A stretch of 50,661 nt of DNA from Nitrospirae bacterium JdFR-81 (GTDB lineage: Bacteria > Nitrospirota > Thermodesulfovibrionia > UBA6902): the NCBI GenBank assembly GCA_002011735.1, contig MTOQ01000069.1, positions 1 through 50,661 of the forward strand, given 5' to 3'. Both the position numbers and the translations under genes were made by a program. Under the pieces are notes generated by a model. It searched no databases. It worked only from the letters and a program-made list of their open reading frames with translations, and had not been told where the DNA came from. Of the stretch, positions 27,742 to 39,194 are shown piece by piece; the stretch's first letter is position 1; each line of letters opens with the position of its first letter.

Positions 27742-28392
27742 ATGGAGGATATAAGGCACTCAGAGACATGGAGGATCTTCAGGATACAGTCTGAGCTTAT
27801 CGAAGGGTTTGAGTCGCTCTATGGTCTTGGCCCTGCTGTGACCATCTTCGGGAGTTCAAGGATGGGGCCTGGCACCTATTATTACGAGAAGGCCTATGAG
27901 CTCGGCAGGAGGCTGTCTGATGAAGGCTTCGCTGTCATCACAGGTGGTGGCCCTGGAATCATGGAGGCTGCCAATAAGGGGGCGAAGGAGGGTAAGAGCA
28001 AGTCTGTGGGGCTGAACATCGAGATGCCCAGAGAACAGAAGGCAAACATGCATCAGGATATATCCCTCTCATTCAGGTATTTCTTTGTAAGGAAGTTGAT
28101 GTTTGTCAAGTATGCCATGGCATTCATCATCTTTCCAGGAGGCTTTGGCACACTTGATGAGACCTTTGAGGCCCTGACCCTCTCGCAGACAAAAAAGATA
28201 GCACCATTCCCGATCATACTCTTTGGTAGCGATTACTGGGATGGACTGGTGAGGTGGTTCAAAGAGACATTGATCCGTCATGGAACCATTGACCCAGATG
28301 ATCTCGAGCTCTTTACCATTGTGGATGATGTAGAGGATGTGTGTGATATAATCAGGGCATCGAGAGAGCCTGAGAGGCAGAACATGCCTTAA
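27742..28392 (+). CDS. LOG-family (lysine-decarboxylase-like) Rossmann protein
   Basis: VITGGGPGIMEAANKGAKEG and FPGGFGTLDETFEALTLSQT. Confidence 0.93.
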   Translation: MEDIRHSETWRIFRIQSELIEGFESLYGLGPAVTIFGSSRMGPGTYYYEKAYELGRRLSDEGFAVITGGGPGIMEAANKGAKEGKSKSVGLNIEMPREQKANMHQDISLSFRYFFVRKLMFVKYAMAFIIFPGGFGTLDETFEALTLSQTKKIAPFPIILFGSDYWDGLVRWFKETLIRHGTIDPDDLELFTIVDDVEDVCDIIRASREPERQNMP

Positions 28393-28433
28393 TGACTGTG
28401 GCATTTTCTTGTAGAAATGGTTTAAATTAAGGT

Positions 28434-28955
28434 ATGGCGGTACTTGAGATAAGGAAGTATCCTGACAGGATACTGAGGGAGAAGACATCACCTGTCAATG
28501 ATTTCGGACCATCCCTCCAGAGGCTGATAGATGATATGATCGAGACGATGTATGCAGCCCCTGGTGTTGGACTTGCTGCAAATCAGGTGGGGGTGCCAAA
28601 GCAGGTGATGGTCGTCGATGTAAGCACAAAACAGCAGGATGCCCCATTGATTGTCATCATAAACCCCCAGATAGTGCTTGCAGAGGGTGAGTCGGCCTCT
28701 GAGGAGGGCTGTCTCAGCCTGCCTGATTATACAACCGTTGTGAAGAGGGCAGAGAGGGTAAAGGTAAGGGGCCTCGACAGACATGGCAGGGAGATCGAGG
28801 TAGAGGGCGAGGGGCTCCTGGCAAGGGCGCTCCAGCATGAGATTGACCACCTCAATGGCAAGCTCCTTATTGACAGGATCAGCCGCCTGAAGAGGGAATG
28901 GTTTAAGAAGCGATACCTCAGGCAGACACAGCAAAGGGAAGTCGTCAAGTCCTGA
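28434..28955 (+). CDS. def: Peptide deformylase
   Basis: PGVGLAANQVGVPKQ, EEGCLSLP and LQHEIDHLNGKLLIDR. Confidence 0.97.
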   Translation: MAVLEIRKYPDRILREKTSPVNDFGPSLQRLIDDMIETMYAAPGVGLAANQVGVPKQVMVVDVSTKQQDAPLIVIINPQIVLAEGESASEEGCLSLPDYTTVVKRAERVKVRGLDRHGREIEVEGEGLLARALQHEIDHLNGKLLIDRISRLKREWFKKRYLRQTQQREVVKS

Positions 28956-29890
28956 TGAGACTCGTCTTCTTTGGCACACCTGATTTTGCCCTTCCTTCGC
29001 TCACTGCACTCATAGAGGCAGGATATAGTCTCGTGGCGGTTGTGACCCAGCCTGACAGACAGAAGGGCAGAGGAAGAAGGGTGTTACCCCCACCTGTAAA
29101 GGTGGAGGCACAGAGGCACGGGCTCCCTGTGCTACAGCCGTTAAAGGCGAGAGAGGAGGATTTTATAAGGGATCTCAGGAGGCTGGGGCCCGATCTGATC
29201 ATTGTGGTTGCCTATGGTCAGATACTTCCACCTGATATAATCCATATGCCCAGGATGGGCTGTATAAACCTCCATGCATCGCTGCTTCCAAAATACCGTG
29301 GTGCGGCTCCAATAAACTGGGCGATAATCAATGGAGAAAGGAAGACAGGGGTGACAACCATGCTCATGGATGAGGGTATGGATACAGGGCCTGTGCTTTT
29401 GCAGAAGGAGATAGAGATAGATAAGGAGGACACGGCCGGCACACTCTCAAAGAGGCTTGCCAGTGAAGGTGCGGAGTTGCTGATAACCACCATAGAGGGG
29501 CTTAAGAGGGGTGAGATAAGACCTGTCCCTCAGTCAGGCGAGACATCATATGCACCGCCACTCAAGAAGGCGGATGGTCTTATAGACTGGTCGATGCCTG
29601 CCACAAGGCTCCATAATTTTATCAGGGGAGTCACACCATGGCCTGGTGCATATACCTTCCTTGATACCCAGAGGCTAAAGATTATAAAGGCAGTGCCTGT
29701 GGATGGTGAGGGAAGGCCTGGATTCATAGAGAGGGTCAGCAAGGATGAACTCCTTATCGGGACGGGCAAGGGGTTGCTCTCTATAAAGGAGATACAGATA
29801 GAGGGCAGGGCTGTTATGGATATAAGGGCATTTCTGCAGGGGCACAGGCTTGAGCCTGGGATGGGCCTTGGTACAAAAAGGTCTGAATGA
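28955..29890 (+). CDS. fmt: Methionyl-tRNA formyltransferase
   Basis: MRLVFFGTPDFALPSLTAL and INLHASLLPKYRGAAPINWAIINGE. Confidence 0.97.
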   Translation: MRLVFFGTPDFALPSLTALIEAGYSLVAVVTQPDRQKGRGRRVLPPPVKVEAQRHGLPVLQPLKAREEDFIRDLRRLGPDLIIVVAYGQILPPDIIHMPRMGCINLHASLLPKYRGAAPINWAIINGERKTGVTTMLMDEGMDTGPVLLQKEIEIDKEDTAGTLSKRLASEGAELLITTIEGLKRGEIRPVPQSGETSYAPPLKKADGLIDWSMPATRLHNFIRGVTPWPGAYTFLDTQRLKIIKAVPVDGEGRPGFIERVSKDELLIGTGKGLLSIKEIQIEGRAVMDIRAFLQGHRLEPGMGLGTKRSE

Positions 29891-29932
29891 TGCATATTGA
29901 ATTGATTTCTCAGGATGTTTTAACCTAAAGTC

Positions 29933-30637
29933 ATGTTCAGGGGCTTCGTAAGGATAGTCCTTTACCTATTGGCCCTTGTTGTCATAAGCTCTCTTGTGAT
30001 CCTCCTTGGTAAAGAGGTGGTTGGATACAAGAAGACCGTTGAGGTCCCCCTGCTCGTTGGTAAGGACATCAGTGAGGTGAAGAGGATCCTCATGAGGAAA
30101 GGGCTTGAGCTGGAGATAGAGGATGAGGTCTATAATGCTGAGTTCCCGAAGGGCTCTATCGTGAGACAGGATATAGGGCCTGGCAAGAGGGTTGAAAAGG
30201 GCAGTGAGATAAGGGTTGTGGTGAGCAAGGGCGTTGAGGTCTTCTCCATGCCATCCTTTGAGGGTCAGATACTCGAAGAGGCAAAACTGACGATGTTAAA
30301 CCTGGGACTAAAGATAGGCAAGATTACATGGGTTCATTCTGATACGGTTGAGAAGGGCAGAATAATAGCACAGAGACCACTGCCGGGCAATGTGAGGGAG
30401 AACGAGGTTAATCTCCTTGTGAGCCTTGGTGGATACGATGTATCCTATAAGTGTCCATCTTTTGTTAACATGACCATTGATGATGCAAGGATGCTTGCAG
30501 ATGCACTCGGTATAAAGCTCTCAGAGCAGGGTGAAGGGACGAGGATAATATTCCAGAAACCAGAGGCAGGGACGATCATAAAAAGGGGTGATAGGGTAGA
30601 GGTAACCCTTGGTCGTGGCTGGGGTTTCTGGTTTTAA
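29933..30637 (+). CDS. Membrane-anchored stand-alone PASTA-domain protein
   Basis: N-terminal TM helix then three PASTA-like repeats (VPLLVGKDISEVKRILMRKGL..., MPSFEGQILEEAKLTMLNLGL..., CPSFVNMTIDDARMLADALGI...). Confidence 0.87.
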   Translation: MFRGFVRIVLYLLALVVISSLVILLGKEVVGYKKTVEVPLLVGKDISEVKRILMRKGLELEIEDEVYNAEFPKGSIVRQDIGPGKRVEKGSEIRVVVSKGVEVFSMPSFEGQILEEAKLTMLNLGLKIGKITWVHSDTVEKGRIIAQRPLPGNVRENEVNLLVSLGGYDVSYKCPSFVNMTIDDARMLADALGIKLSEQGEGTRIIFQKPEAGTIIKRGDRVEVTLGRGWGFWF

Positions 30638-30649
30638 TCAGGAGGTGAT

Positions 30650-31315
30650 ATGGTCAAGATAGCCCCATCTATTCTCTCGGCCGATTTCTCGAGGCTTGGC
30701 GAGGAGGTGAAGGCGGCTGAGTCTGCAGGTGCAGATCTCATCCATATCGATGTAATGGATGGGCACTTTGTGCCGAATATCACTGTTGGTCCCCTTGTGG
30801 TCAGTGCTGTAAGGCGTGTTACCTCCATACCACTCGATGTGCACCTGATGATAGAGGAGCCTGACAGATACGTGGATGCCTTTGTGCAGAGTGGTGCGGA
30901 CTATTTGACGGTGCACGCGGAGGCGTGCATCCATCTCCACAGGACCGTGCAGAACATAAGGGAGAGGGGTGTAAAGGCAGGGGTCTCGATCAACCCAGCG
31001 ACACCGTTGAACGCAATAGAGCCCATCCTACCATTCGTTGATATGGTGCTTGTGATGTCTGTAAACCCAGGCTTTGGTGGCCAGGAGTTTATCCCAGAGG
31101 TTGTGCAAAAGATAAGGAGATTGAGGGAGACGGTCATCGAGTGTGGCTACAACATAAGCATCGAGGTCGATGGGGGCATCAACCCTGACAATGCACGGGA
31201 GGTGGCCTCGGCAGGTGCGGATATACTTGTAATGGGCAATGCATTTTATGGTTCAGATGATTATCACGGTGTTATAAGGTCAGTAAGGGAGAGGTGCAGG
31301 GAGCTGGATGTCTGA
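30650..31315 (+). CDS. rpe: Ribulose-phosphate 3-epimerase
   Basis: IAPSILSADFSRLGEEV, HIDVMDGHFVPNIT and VNPGFGGQEFIP. Confidence 0.97.
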   Translation: MVKIAPSILSADFSRLGEEVKAAESAGADLIHIDVMDGHFVPNITVGPLVVSAVRRVTSIPLDVHLMIEEPDRYVDAFVQSGADYLTVHAEACIHLHRTVQNIRERGVKAGVSINPATPLNAIEPILPFVDMVLVMSVNPGFGGQEFIPEVVQKIRRLRETVIECGYNISIEVDGGINPDNAREVASAGADILVMGNAFYGSDDYHGVIRSVRERCRELDV

Positions 31316-32360
31316 CAGAAAGGGGACAGGGACAGCAGATGCCCTGTTTGAGAGGGCAGAGGGTAAGAGGTCATCAAGGAGATACGCCCAGGCCATTGAG
31401 CTATATAAAAAGGCCCTCAGGATTTACAAAAAGACTTCTGATATAGATGGTCTCCTCAACTGTTACCTCTCACTCGGAGACACCCTCAGGGCTGGAGGGG
31501 ATTTCAGGCGGGCAAGTAGATATTACACGGAGGCACTAAACCTCTCAGGGCTTGTGGAAGACAGGGTTGCCCTTGCTGACGCACATGCAGGGCTGGGGCT
31601 GAGCTTGAGGGCCCTTGGTGAGTGGAGGCAGGCACTCAGGCACATCAGACACGCCATGGGGCTTTATAGATCCATTGATGATAAAGAAGGTATAGGATTC
31701 TCGCTATGGGCAAAGGCAGGGACATACAGGATAAGGGGTGAGATAAAAAGGGCGATCACCCTGTTCCATGAGGCACTCTGTCTCTTCAGGAGACTGCGCA
31801 ATACCGTCGGGATCAGCTATTCATATTGTGGCCTTGGTGGCTGTTACAGGGTTGCAGGCCAGACAGATGAGTCAAAGAGATACTATAGCCGCGCCAACAG
31901 AAACTTCAAAAGGCTGGGTGATACCTTCGGTCTTGCCTATTCGTATTGTGGCCTTGGAAATGTGAGCAGGATGTACGGGGACTACACAGGGGCACTCTCT
32001 CAATTTAGGAAGGCCGAAAGGCTCTACAGGAGGATAGGCGACAGGGTGAGTTATGCATACACACTGTGGAGCGTTGCAACTACCTATAAAATGATGGGTG
32101 ATCTGAACAGGGCACGAAAGATATTCGAGATGGCTGATACCCTATTTAAAGAGACCCATGATCCCAGGGGGAGGATATACTGTATCCTTGGATACGGTGA
32201 GCTGGAGTACCTGGATCACATGAAGTCCAGGGCAAGGAGGTTATTCTTGAAGGCAGAGAGGCTTGCCGAGCGGTACGGCTTCAAGATCGAGATGGGTCAT
32301 GCAAGGAGGCTGATGAGGTGTCTTGAAAGGGACAGAGGCCTGCCAGCGAACCTGCCATAG
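31308..32360 (+). CDS. Tetratricopeptide repeat protein
   Basis: Consecutive TPR units (e.g. GLAYSYCGLGNVSRMYGDYTGALSQFRKAERLYRRIGD). Confidence 0.88.
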   Translation: MSDRKGTGTADALFERAEGKRSSRRYAQAIELYKKALRIYKKTSDIDGLLNCYLSLGDTLRAGGDFRRASRYYTEALNLSGLVEDRVALADAHAGLGLSLRALGEWRQALRHIRHAMGLYRSIDDKEGIGFSLWAKAGTYRIRGEIKRAITLFHEALCLFRRLRNTVGISYSYCGLGGCYRVAGQTDESKRYYSRANRNFKRLGDTFGLAYSYCGLGNVSRMYGDYTGALSQFRKAERLYRRIGDRVSYAYTLWSVATTYKMMGDLNRARKIFEMADTLFKETHDPRGRIYCILGYGELEYLDHMKSRARRLFLKAERLAERYGFKIEMGHARRLMRCLERDRGLPANLP

Positions 32361-32405
32361 CTTTATAAGGAGAGTCCTTGAAAATAAACAGACTATCTGT
32401 TAGTA

Positions 32406-32885
32406 TTGATTCATCCTGTAATGTGTCCCCAGGAGACGGTTAATGAAAAACAGGAGGTGATGGGCTCAAACACCCTTAACAGGGTGATAGCAAGGGGTAT
32501 TGACATCCTTATAGTGACAGCACTTCTTGAGCTGTTGTCCAAGACAGGCTACTTTGCCGGGTTATTATATATACTGATCGCAGATGGCCTCCTGAATGGC
32601 AGGAGCGTTGGGAAGTGGCTCATAGGGCTGAGGGTGATCGTTCTGGACACCCAGGCTTCCTGTACCTATAGGGAGTCTATATTCAGGAACCTCCCCTTTG
32701 CGATCGGATACATCATCTTCGGCCTGTTAAAGGGTATCCCCATCATAGGGTGGCTGTTTGCCATTGTGGTGCCAGTGGTTATCCTTGGTGTGGAGGCCCT
32801 TATAATGATAGGTAATGAAGAGGGCATGCGTTTTGGTGATCAGATAGCAAAGACAAAGGTAGTCATGGCAGAGAGGGGTGAGTAG
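32406..32885 (+). CDS. RDD-family membrane protein (exact start uncertain)
   Basis: LNRVIARGIDILIVTALLELL and DGLLNGRSVGKWLIGLRV. Confidence 0.8.
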   Translation: MIHPVMCPQETVNEKQEVMGSNTLNRVIARGIDILIVTALLELLSKTGYFAGLLYILIADGLLNGRSVGKWLIGLRVIVLDTQASCTYRESIFRNLPFAIGYIIFGLLKGIPIIGWLFAIVVPVVILGVEALIMIGNEEGMRFGDQIAKTKVVMAERGE

Positions 32886-33902
<1,017 letters not shown>

Positions 33903-33945
33903 TGGTTGTCCTATATTAAAACGCCCTCTGTTATGAACTTTATAA

Positions 33946-34740
33946 ATGCGCCAGAGGAATAGATTCTTCATCTTTATATCCGTTATTGCGCTCACCTTTG
34001 CCTTATTGACCTATCAAGGCATAGAGAGAGAGGAAGGGATATCCCTGCCATTCACACATCCGGTCTACCTGCTCTCCGGGATATATTCCCATATCACAGG
34101 GAAGGTAGAAGACTTCTTCGAAAGGTATGTCTTTATCATCGGCAAGGTGGATGAGAACAGGAGGTTGATCGAAAGGATAAGGGTCATTGAGCAGGAGCGA
34201 AACAGGTACATCGAGGCTGAGGCCGAAAACAGGAGGCTTCGGCGACTCCTTGCCCTGAAAACAAAGAACCCACATTTTGTTACAGCTGCTGAGGTCATCG
34301 CAAGGGACCCTGGTAACTGGTTTCATCTGCTGTGGATAGACAAAGGACTCAATGACGGGATCAAGAAGGATATGATCGCCGTCTCTCCTGATGGACTGGT
34401 TGGAAGGGTGAGGGACGTCCTTGATGAAAGGGCGAGTATAATGCTCATAACCGATGTAAACTCGGCTGTGGCTGTAAGGATCCAGCAGTCAAGGGTGGAT
34501 GGTATACTCGAGGGGAGGGGTGATCGTATGACCTTCCTGAAGTATATACCAAGGGATGTCGAGGTTGAACAGGGACAGAGGGTGATCACCTCAGGGCTTG
34601 ACGGCATATATCCAGAAGGGATACTCGTTGGCTATATCAACAGCATAAGAAAGGAGGGAGAAAGCTTCTTCCAGGAGATCACGGTCAGGCCTGCACAGGA
34701 CCTGAACAGGGTTGAGGAGATCGCTATACTCAGGAGATGA
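33946..34740 (+). CDS. mreC: Rod shape-determining protein MreC
   Basis: N-terminal TM and coiled coil; VIARDPGNWFHLLWIDKGLNDGIKKDMIAVSPDGLVGRV. Confidence 0.95.
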   Translation: MRQRNRFFIFISVIALTFALLTYQGIEREEGISLPFTHPVYLLSGIYSHITGKVEDFFERYVFIIGKVDENRRLIERIRVIEQERNRYIEAEAENRRLRRLLALKTKNPHFVTAAEVIARDPGNWFHLLWIDKGLNDGIKKDMIAVSPDGLVGRVRDVLDERASIMLITDVNSAVAVRIQQSRVDGILEGRGDRMTFLKYIPRDVEVEQGQRVITSGLDGIYPEGILVGYINSIRKEGESFFQEITVRPAQDLNRVEEIAILRR

Positions 34741-35195
34741 AGAGATTCTCTGTATATCTCGTCCTTGCATTATTTGCGCTGTCAATACAGGCCACATTCT
34801 TCCCACATATCAGACCCGACCTCATCCTTGTACTCGTGTGTTTCTATTCCTTAAGGGAGGGACAGATCAAGGGGATGGCCTATGGTGCCCTTACAGGGCT
34901 TCTGATGGATTCTGCAAGTGGCTTTATCATAGGGCCGAATATCCTCTCTAAATCGGTTGTTGGTTTCTACTTCAACCGTATCAGGCAGAAGTTCTTCCTC
35001 TGGAATGTGTTCTTAAATACACTGTTCATCTGTCTCTTTGCAATTATTGACATCATCCTGGTGAGGGTTATACTCGAGGTATTCTCCGGCCTCTCCTTTG
35101 CCATGAGGTCACCTGAGGTGAGCATCCTCTCGGTCATTTACACCACGGCAGGCAGTCTGATAATCTATCCTATCCTCAAGGAGAGGCAGAGTTGA
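34737..35195 (+). CDS. mreD: Rod shape-determining protein MreD
   Basis: Hydrophobic protein between mreC and mrdA; FFPHIRPDLILVLVCFYSLREGQIKGMAYGALTGLLMD. Confidence 0.9.
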   Translation: MKRFSVYLVLALFALSIQATFFPHIRPDLILVLVCFYSLREGQIKGMAYGALTGLLMDSASGFIIGPNILSKSVVGFYFNRIRQKFFLWNVFLNTLFICLFAIIDIILVRVILEVFSGLSFAMRSPEVSILSVIYTTAGSLIIYPILKERQS

Positions 35196-36976
35196 AAATG
35201 GAAGAAAGGGTCAGGGTCTTCTCATACATAATACTTGCGGTATTTGCACTCTTTATACTGAGGCTGTGGGATCTCCAGGTCGTTAAAGGGCGATGGTATA
35301 GAGAGATATCCGAGAGGAACAGGCTCAGGAGTATAGCGATACCTGCACAGAGGGGTATCATCTATGACAGGAATCACGTCCCCCTTGTTGACAATGAGCC
35401 ATCCTTTGATATTGCCATAATAAGGGAGGACTTCTCTGATGACCCTGAGAGGCTGTCCCTGCTTGCAGGCCTGCTTGATCTTTCACCTGAAGAGATAGAG
35501 AAGAGGCTCAAGGATGGCACGGGCAGTCCCCTGAGCCCTGTCAAGATCAAACAGGACGTCTCATTCAAAGAGGTTGCCATGATTGAGGCAAGGAGGATGG
35601 ATCTGCCAGGTCTCGTAGTAGAGGTTGTGCCAAGGAGGAATTATATATACGGCAGACTCGCAAGCCATGTGATCGGTTATCTCGGATACATGACACCCCG
35701 TCAGCTGAGAGACCCTGCGTATAATGATGTGCCTGTGACCGCCTTTGTCGGACATTATGGCATAGAGAAGACATACGACAGTCTATTGAGGGGCAAGGCA
35801 GGAAGGAGGATCGTTGAGGTCGATGCAACTGGCAGGGTTGTGCGGATAGTGGGGATACAGAGACCTGTTAAGGGAAGGGATATCACCCTGACCCTTGATA
35901 TAGATGTGCAGAGGGAGGCAGAGGAGGGTCTCAGAGGCAGGGCAGGTGCGGTTGTGGTGCTTGCGCCTGAGACAGGCGAGGTCCTCGCCATGGCATCTGC
36001 ACCTTCGTTTGATCCCAACCTCTTTGCAAGGGGTATCAGTTATAGAGACTGGAGGAGGCTCATTAATGACCCCAGGAGGCCCCTTCTCAACAGGGCGATC
36101 CAGGGTGTATACCCTCCTGGCTCCACATTCAAGATAATAGGCGCCCTTGCGGCACTTGAGGAGGGGGTCATAGACAGTGCAACCGAATTCACCTGTAGAG
36201 GTGCCATAGAGATGGGGGGAAGGAGTTTCAGGTGCTGGAAGGAGAAGGGGCACGGCAGGATCAGCCTTTACAGGGCCATCACGGAGTCATGTGATGTGTA
36301 TTTTTATGAGATTGGTAAGAGGCTCGGTATAGAGAGGATCGCTGAATATGCGAGGATGTTTGGTCTTGGTGAGCCAAGCGGGATCGAGCTTGATGGCGAG
36401 AGGAGGGGGATTGTGCCATCAATGGAGTGGAAGCTTAAAAACCTCCACGAGAGATGGTATGGAGGTGAAACCCTCAACACAGTGATAGGCCAGGGCTATC
36501 TGAGTGCCACACCCCTGCAGATGGCAAGGATGGTATCTGCGGTTATCAACGGAGGCAGACTCTACAGGGTGCACCTTTTAAGGGACAGACCCATTGAGCT
36601 TGAGAGGACGATAGAGATAGACCCTGGCAGTGAGTCCTTTCTAAAGAGGGCACTTATCGGTGTTGTTGAGGATTCTAATGGCACGGGCAGAAAGGCACAC
36701 TCAGGATGGGTGAGGATAGGAGGAAAGACAGGCACGGCCCAGGTGGTGAAGAAGGGACAGAGGGGTGTAAGATCAAAGAGGAACAGGGATCATGCGTGGT
36801 TTGTGGCATTTGCACCTGAGGATGAGCCCGAGGTTGCTGTATCTGTATTTGTTGAGCATGGTGGGCAGGGAGGCACAGCGGCTGCACCCATCGCAAGGGA
36901 TGTCATCGAGGCATACTTCAGGGCGGATGGCTCAGGGCTGAGGGCTGACAAGGAGGTTATGGAGAGGTCGTTATGA
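35192..36976 (+). CDS. mrdA: Penicillin-binding protein 2
   Basis: PPGSTFKI active-site serine motif, TESCDVYFYEIGKRLG and KTGTAQV. Confidence 0.96.
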   Translation: MKMEERVRVFSYIILAVFALFILRLWDLQVVKGRWYREISERNRLRSIAIPAQRGIIYDRNHVPLVDNEPSFDIAIIREDFSDDPERLSLLAGLLDLSPEEIEKRLKDGTGSPLSPVKIKQDVSFKEVAMIEARRMDLPGLVVEVVPRRNYIYGRLASHVIGYLGYMTPRQLRDPAYNDVPVTAFVGHYGIEKTYDSLLRGKAGRRIVEVDATGRVVRIVGIQRPVKGRDITLTLDIDVQREAEEGLRGRAGAVVVLAPETGEVLAMASAPSFDPNLFARGISYRDWRRLINDPRRPLLNRAIQGVYPPGSTFKIIGALAALEEGVIDSATEFTCRGAIEMGGRSFRCWKEKGHGRISLYRAITESCDVYFYEIGKRLGIERIAEYARMFGLGEPSGIELDGERRGIVPSMEWKLKNLHERWYGGETLNTVIGQGYLSATPLQMARMVSAVINGGRLYRVHLLRDRPIELERTIEIDPGSESFLKRALIGVVEDSNGTGRKAHSGWVRIGGKTGTAQVVKKGQRGVRSKRNRDHAWFVAFAPEDEPEVAVSVFVEHGGQGGTAAAPIARDVIEAYFRADGSGLRADKEVMERSL

Positions 36977-38094
36977 TAGACAGGAGACTGTTAAAGAATT
37001 TTGACTGGGGTATCCCCTTTGTCGCCCTGTTCATATCATTGATAGGTGTGGCCACGATCTATAGTGCCACAAGGCCGGTGTTCGACATCCCGCAGCAGGA
37101 CTTTTACCTGAGGCAACTATACTGGATAGCCATCGGCATGCTGGCCTTCATCTTTACAATAAGCATCGACTACAGACACCTGGTGAGGTTTGCATATATA
37201 TTATTCTTGATTGGCGTTATCCTCCTCTTTGCAGTGCTATTCATAGGTAAGAGGGGCATGGGTGCACAGAGGTGGATAGTGCTCGGTCCGTTCTCATTCC
37301 AACCATCTGAATTCTTCAAGATACTCTTTATTGTGGCACTATCACGATACCTGTCACGGATGGATCGCTCAAGACCGCTTGGCCTGCGGGAGATCATCAG
37401 GATGCTGACCCTCTTTGTGCTCATCCCTTTCATACTCATTATAAGACAGCCTGATCTTGGCACGGCTATTATCCTGCTACTCCTCTTTTCATGCATGGTT
37501 ATGATGGCAGGTGTCAGGAGGAGGATCGCCATAACCGGGATCATCATCGGCCTTGTCTCCCTGCCCTTTATTGGCAGTATCATGTGGGAGAATCTCAAGG
37601 ATTATCAGAGGCAGAGATTGATTGCCTTTGTTGAACCAGAGGCCGATCCTCATGGGGTCGGGTATCATATCAACCAGTCAAAGATCACCATAGGGTCAGG
37701 TGGGTTTACAGGCAAGGGCTATCTGAAGGGCACACAGGGCCCACTGAGGTTTCTGCCCGAGAGGCATACAGACTTTATATTTGCAATATTTGCCGAGGAA
37801 TGGGGCTTCAGTGGTTGTATCGTCCTCTTTCTCCTGTACCTGTTCCTTATAACAAAGGGCATTGACACGGTGAAGAAGGCAAGGGATGCCTCAGGCGCCT
37901 TTATCGTGTTAGGTGTGACCATTGCATTCTCGTTTTATTTCATCATCAATGTCGGTATGACCCTTGGGATGGTGCCTGTCGTGGGCATACCAATGCCCCT
38001 CTTCAGTTATGGTGGCACGGCGATGCTCTCAAACTTCATTGCACTCGGGATTATAGAGAATGTGAGGATGCGGAGGTCTTTTATGTATTATTGA
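36973..38094 (+). CDS. rodA: Rod shape-determining protein RodA (SEDS)
   Basis: Polytopic; KGYLKGTQGPLRFLPERHTDFIFAIFAEEWGF and GIPMPLFSYGGTAML. Confidence 0.96.
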   Translation: MIDRRLLKNFDWGIPFVALFISLIGVATIYSATRPVFDIPQQDFYLRQLYWIAIGMLAFIFTISIDYRHLVRFAYILFLIGVILLFAVLFIGKRGMGAQRWIVLGPFSFQPSEFFKILFIVALSRYLSRMDRSRPLGLREIIRMLTLFVLIPFILIIRQPDLGTAIILLLLFSCMVMMAGVRRRIAITGIIIGLVSLPFIGSIMWENLKDYQRQRLIAFVEPEADPHGVGYHINQSKITIGSGGFTGKGYLKGTQGPLRFLPERHTDFIFAIFAEEWGFSGCIVLFLLYLFLITKGIDTVKKARDASGAFIVLGVTIAFSFYFIINVGMTLGMVPVVGIPMPLFSYGGTAMLSNFIALGIIENVRMRRSFMYY

Positions 38095-39161
38095 TCAGAA
38101 CCACTTACATACCCAGCAACAAGGTCACCCACCTCAGAGGTGGTATACCCCATCTGCCCTGCTGCAAGGCTCTTCAGATGCCTTGATGTCACCTTTATGA
38201 TGGCCTCCTCTATCCCCTTGGCTGCCTCTTCTTCCCCAAGGTGCTCAAGCATTAATCCAGCCGCTGAGATGGCTGCAAGGGGGTTTATCATATTCTTGCC
38301 CTTATACTTCGGAGCTGAACCACCTATCGGCTCAAACATGGAGACCCCGTTTGGATTTATATTGCCTCCAGCAGCGATCCCCATGCCACCCTGTATCATT
38401 GCACCAAGGTCTGTGATGATGTCACCGAACATATTGTCAGTCACTATGACATCAAACCATTCCGGGTTCTTTACGAACCACATGGTTATGGCATCGACAT
38501 GGGCATAGTCTGTCTTTATATCAGGATACTCCTTTGCAACCTCATAGAATGTCCGCTCCCATAGATCAAAGGCGAAGGTGAGGACATTTGTCTTTCCACA
38601 GAGGGTCAGTTTCCTGTCCTTGTTACGTTTCTTTGTAAACTCAAAGGCGAAGCGGATGCACCTCTCAACACCCTTACGGGTATTTATCGACTCCTGTACA
38701 GCGATCTCATCCGGGGTCCCCTTCCTCAGAACCCCCCCTGCACCAGCATAAAGCCCCTCTGTGTTCTCTCTCACCACAACAAAGTCTATATCTTCAGGCC
38801 CCTTGTCTTTCAGTGGGCAATCAACACCTGGATATAGCTTAACAGGTCTTAGATTTATGTACTGATCTAACTCGAACCTGATCCTGAGCAGTATACCCTT
38901 TTCAAGGATGCCAGGTTTTACATCTGGATGTCCAATCGCACCAAGGTAGATTGCATCGAAGCCCTTCAACTCCTCCAGTGCGCTGTCAGGGAGTGTCTCG
39001 CCTGTCCTGAGATACCTGTCTCCTCCGAAATCAAAAAAAGTGGTGTTGAGCTTGAACCCATATCTCCCTGATACCGCATCAAGGACCTTAACCCCCTCGG
39101 CAACCACCTCAGGCCCTGTACCATCACCAGGGATAACCGCTATATTGTATGACCTGGACAA
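38088..39161 (-). CDS. leuB: 3-isopropylmalate/isocitrate dehydrogenase family protein, probable LeuB
   Basis: NIAVIPGDGTGPEVV, VRENTEGLYAG, DNMFGDIITDLGA and GSAPKYKGKNMINPLA. Start set at TTG 39161 because the track ORF runs back through a tRNA gene. Confidence 0.88.
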   Translation of the reverse strand: MSRSYNIAVIPGDGTGPEVVAEGVKVLDAVSGRYGFKLNTTFFDFGGDRYLRTGETLPDSALEELKGFDAIYLGAIGHPDVKPGILEKGILLRIRFELDQYINLRPVKLYPGVDCPLKDKGPEDIDFVVVRENTEGLYAGAGGVLRKGTPDEIAVQESINTRKGVERCIRFAFEFTKKRNKDRKLTLCGKTNVLTFAFDLWERTFYEVAKEYPDIKTDYAHVDAITMWFVKNPEWFDVIVTDNMFGDIITDLGAMIQGGMGIAAGGNINPNGVSMFEPIGGSAPKYKGKNMINPLAAISAAGLMLEHLGEEEAAKGIEEAIIKVTSRHLKSLAAGQMGYTTSEVGDLVAGYVSGSDQ

Positions 39162-39194
39162 TTCAACCCCCAAGATCCGTATTATTGAAAAAAA

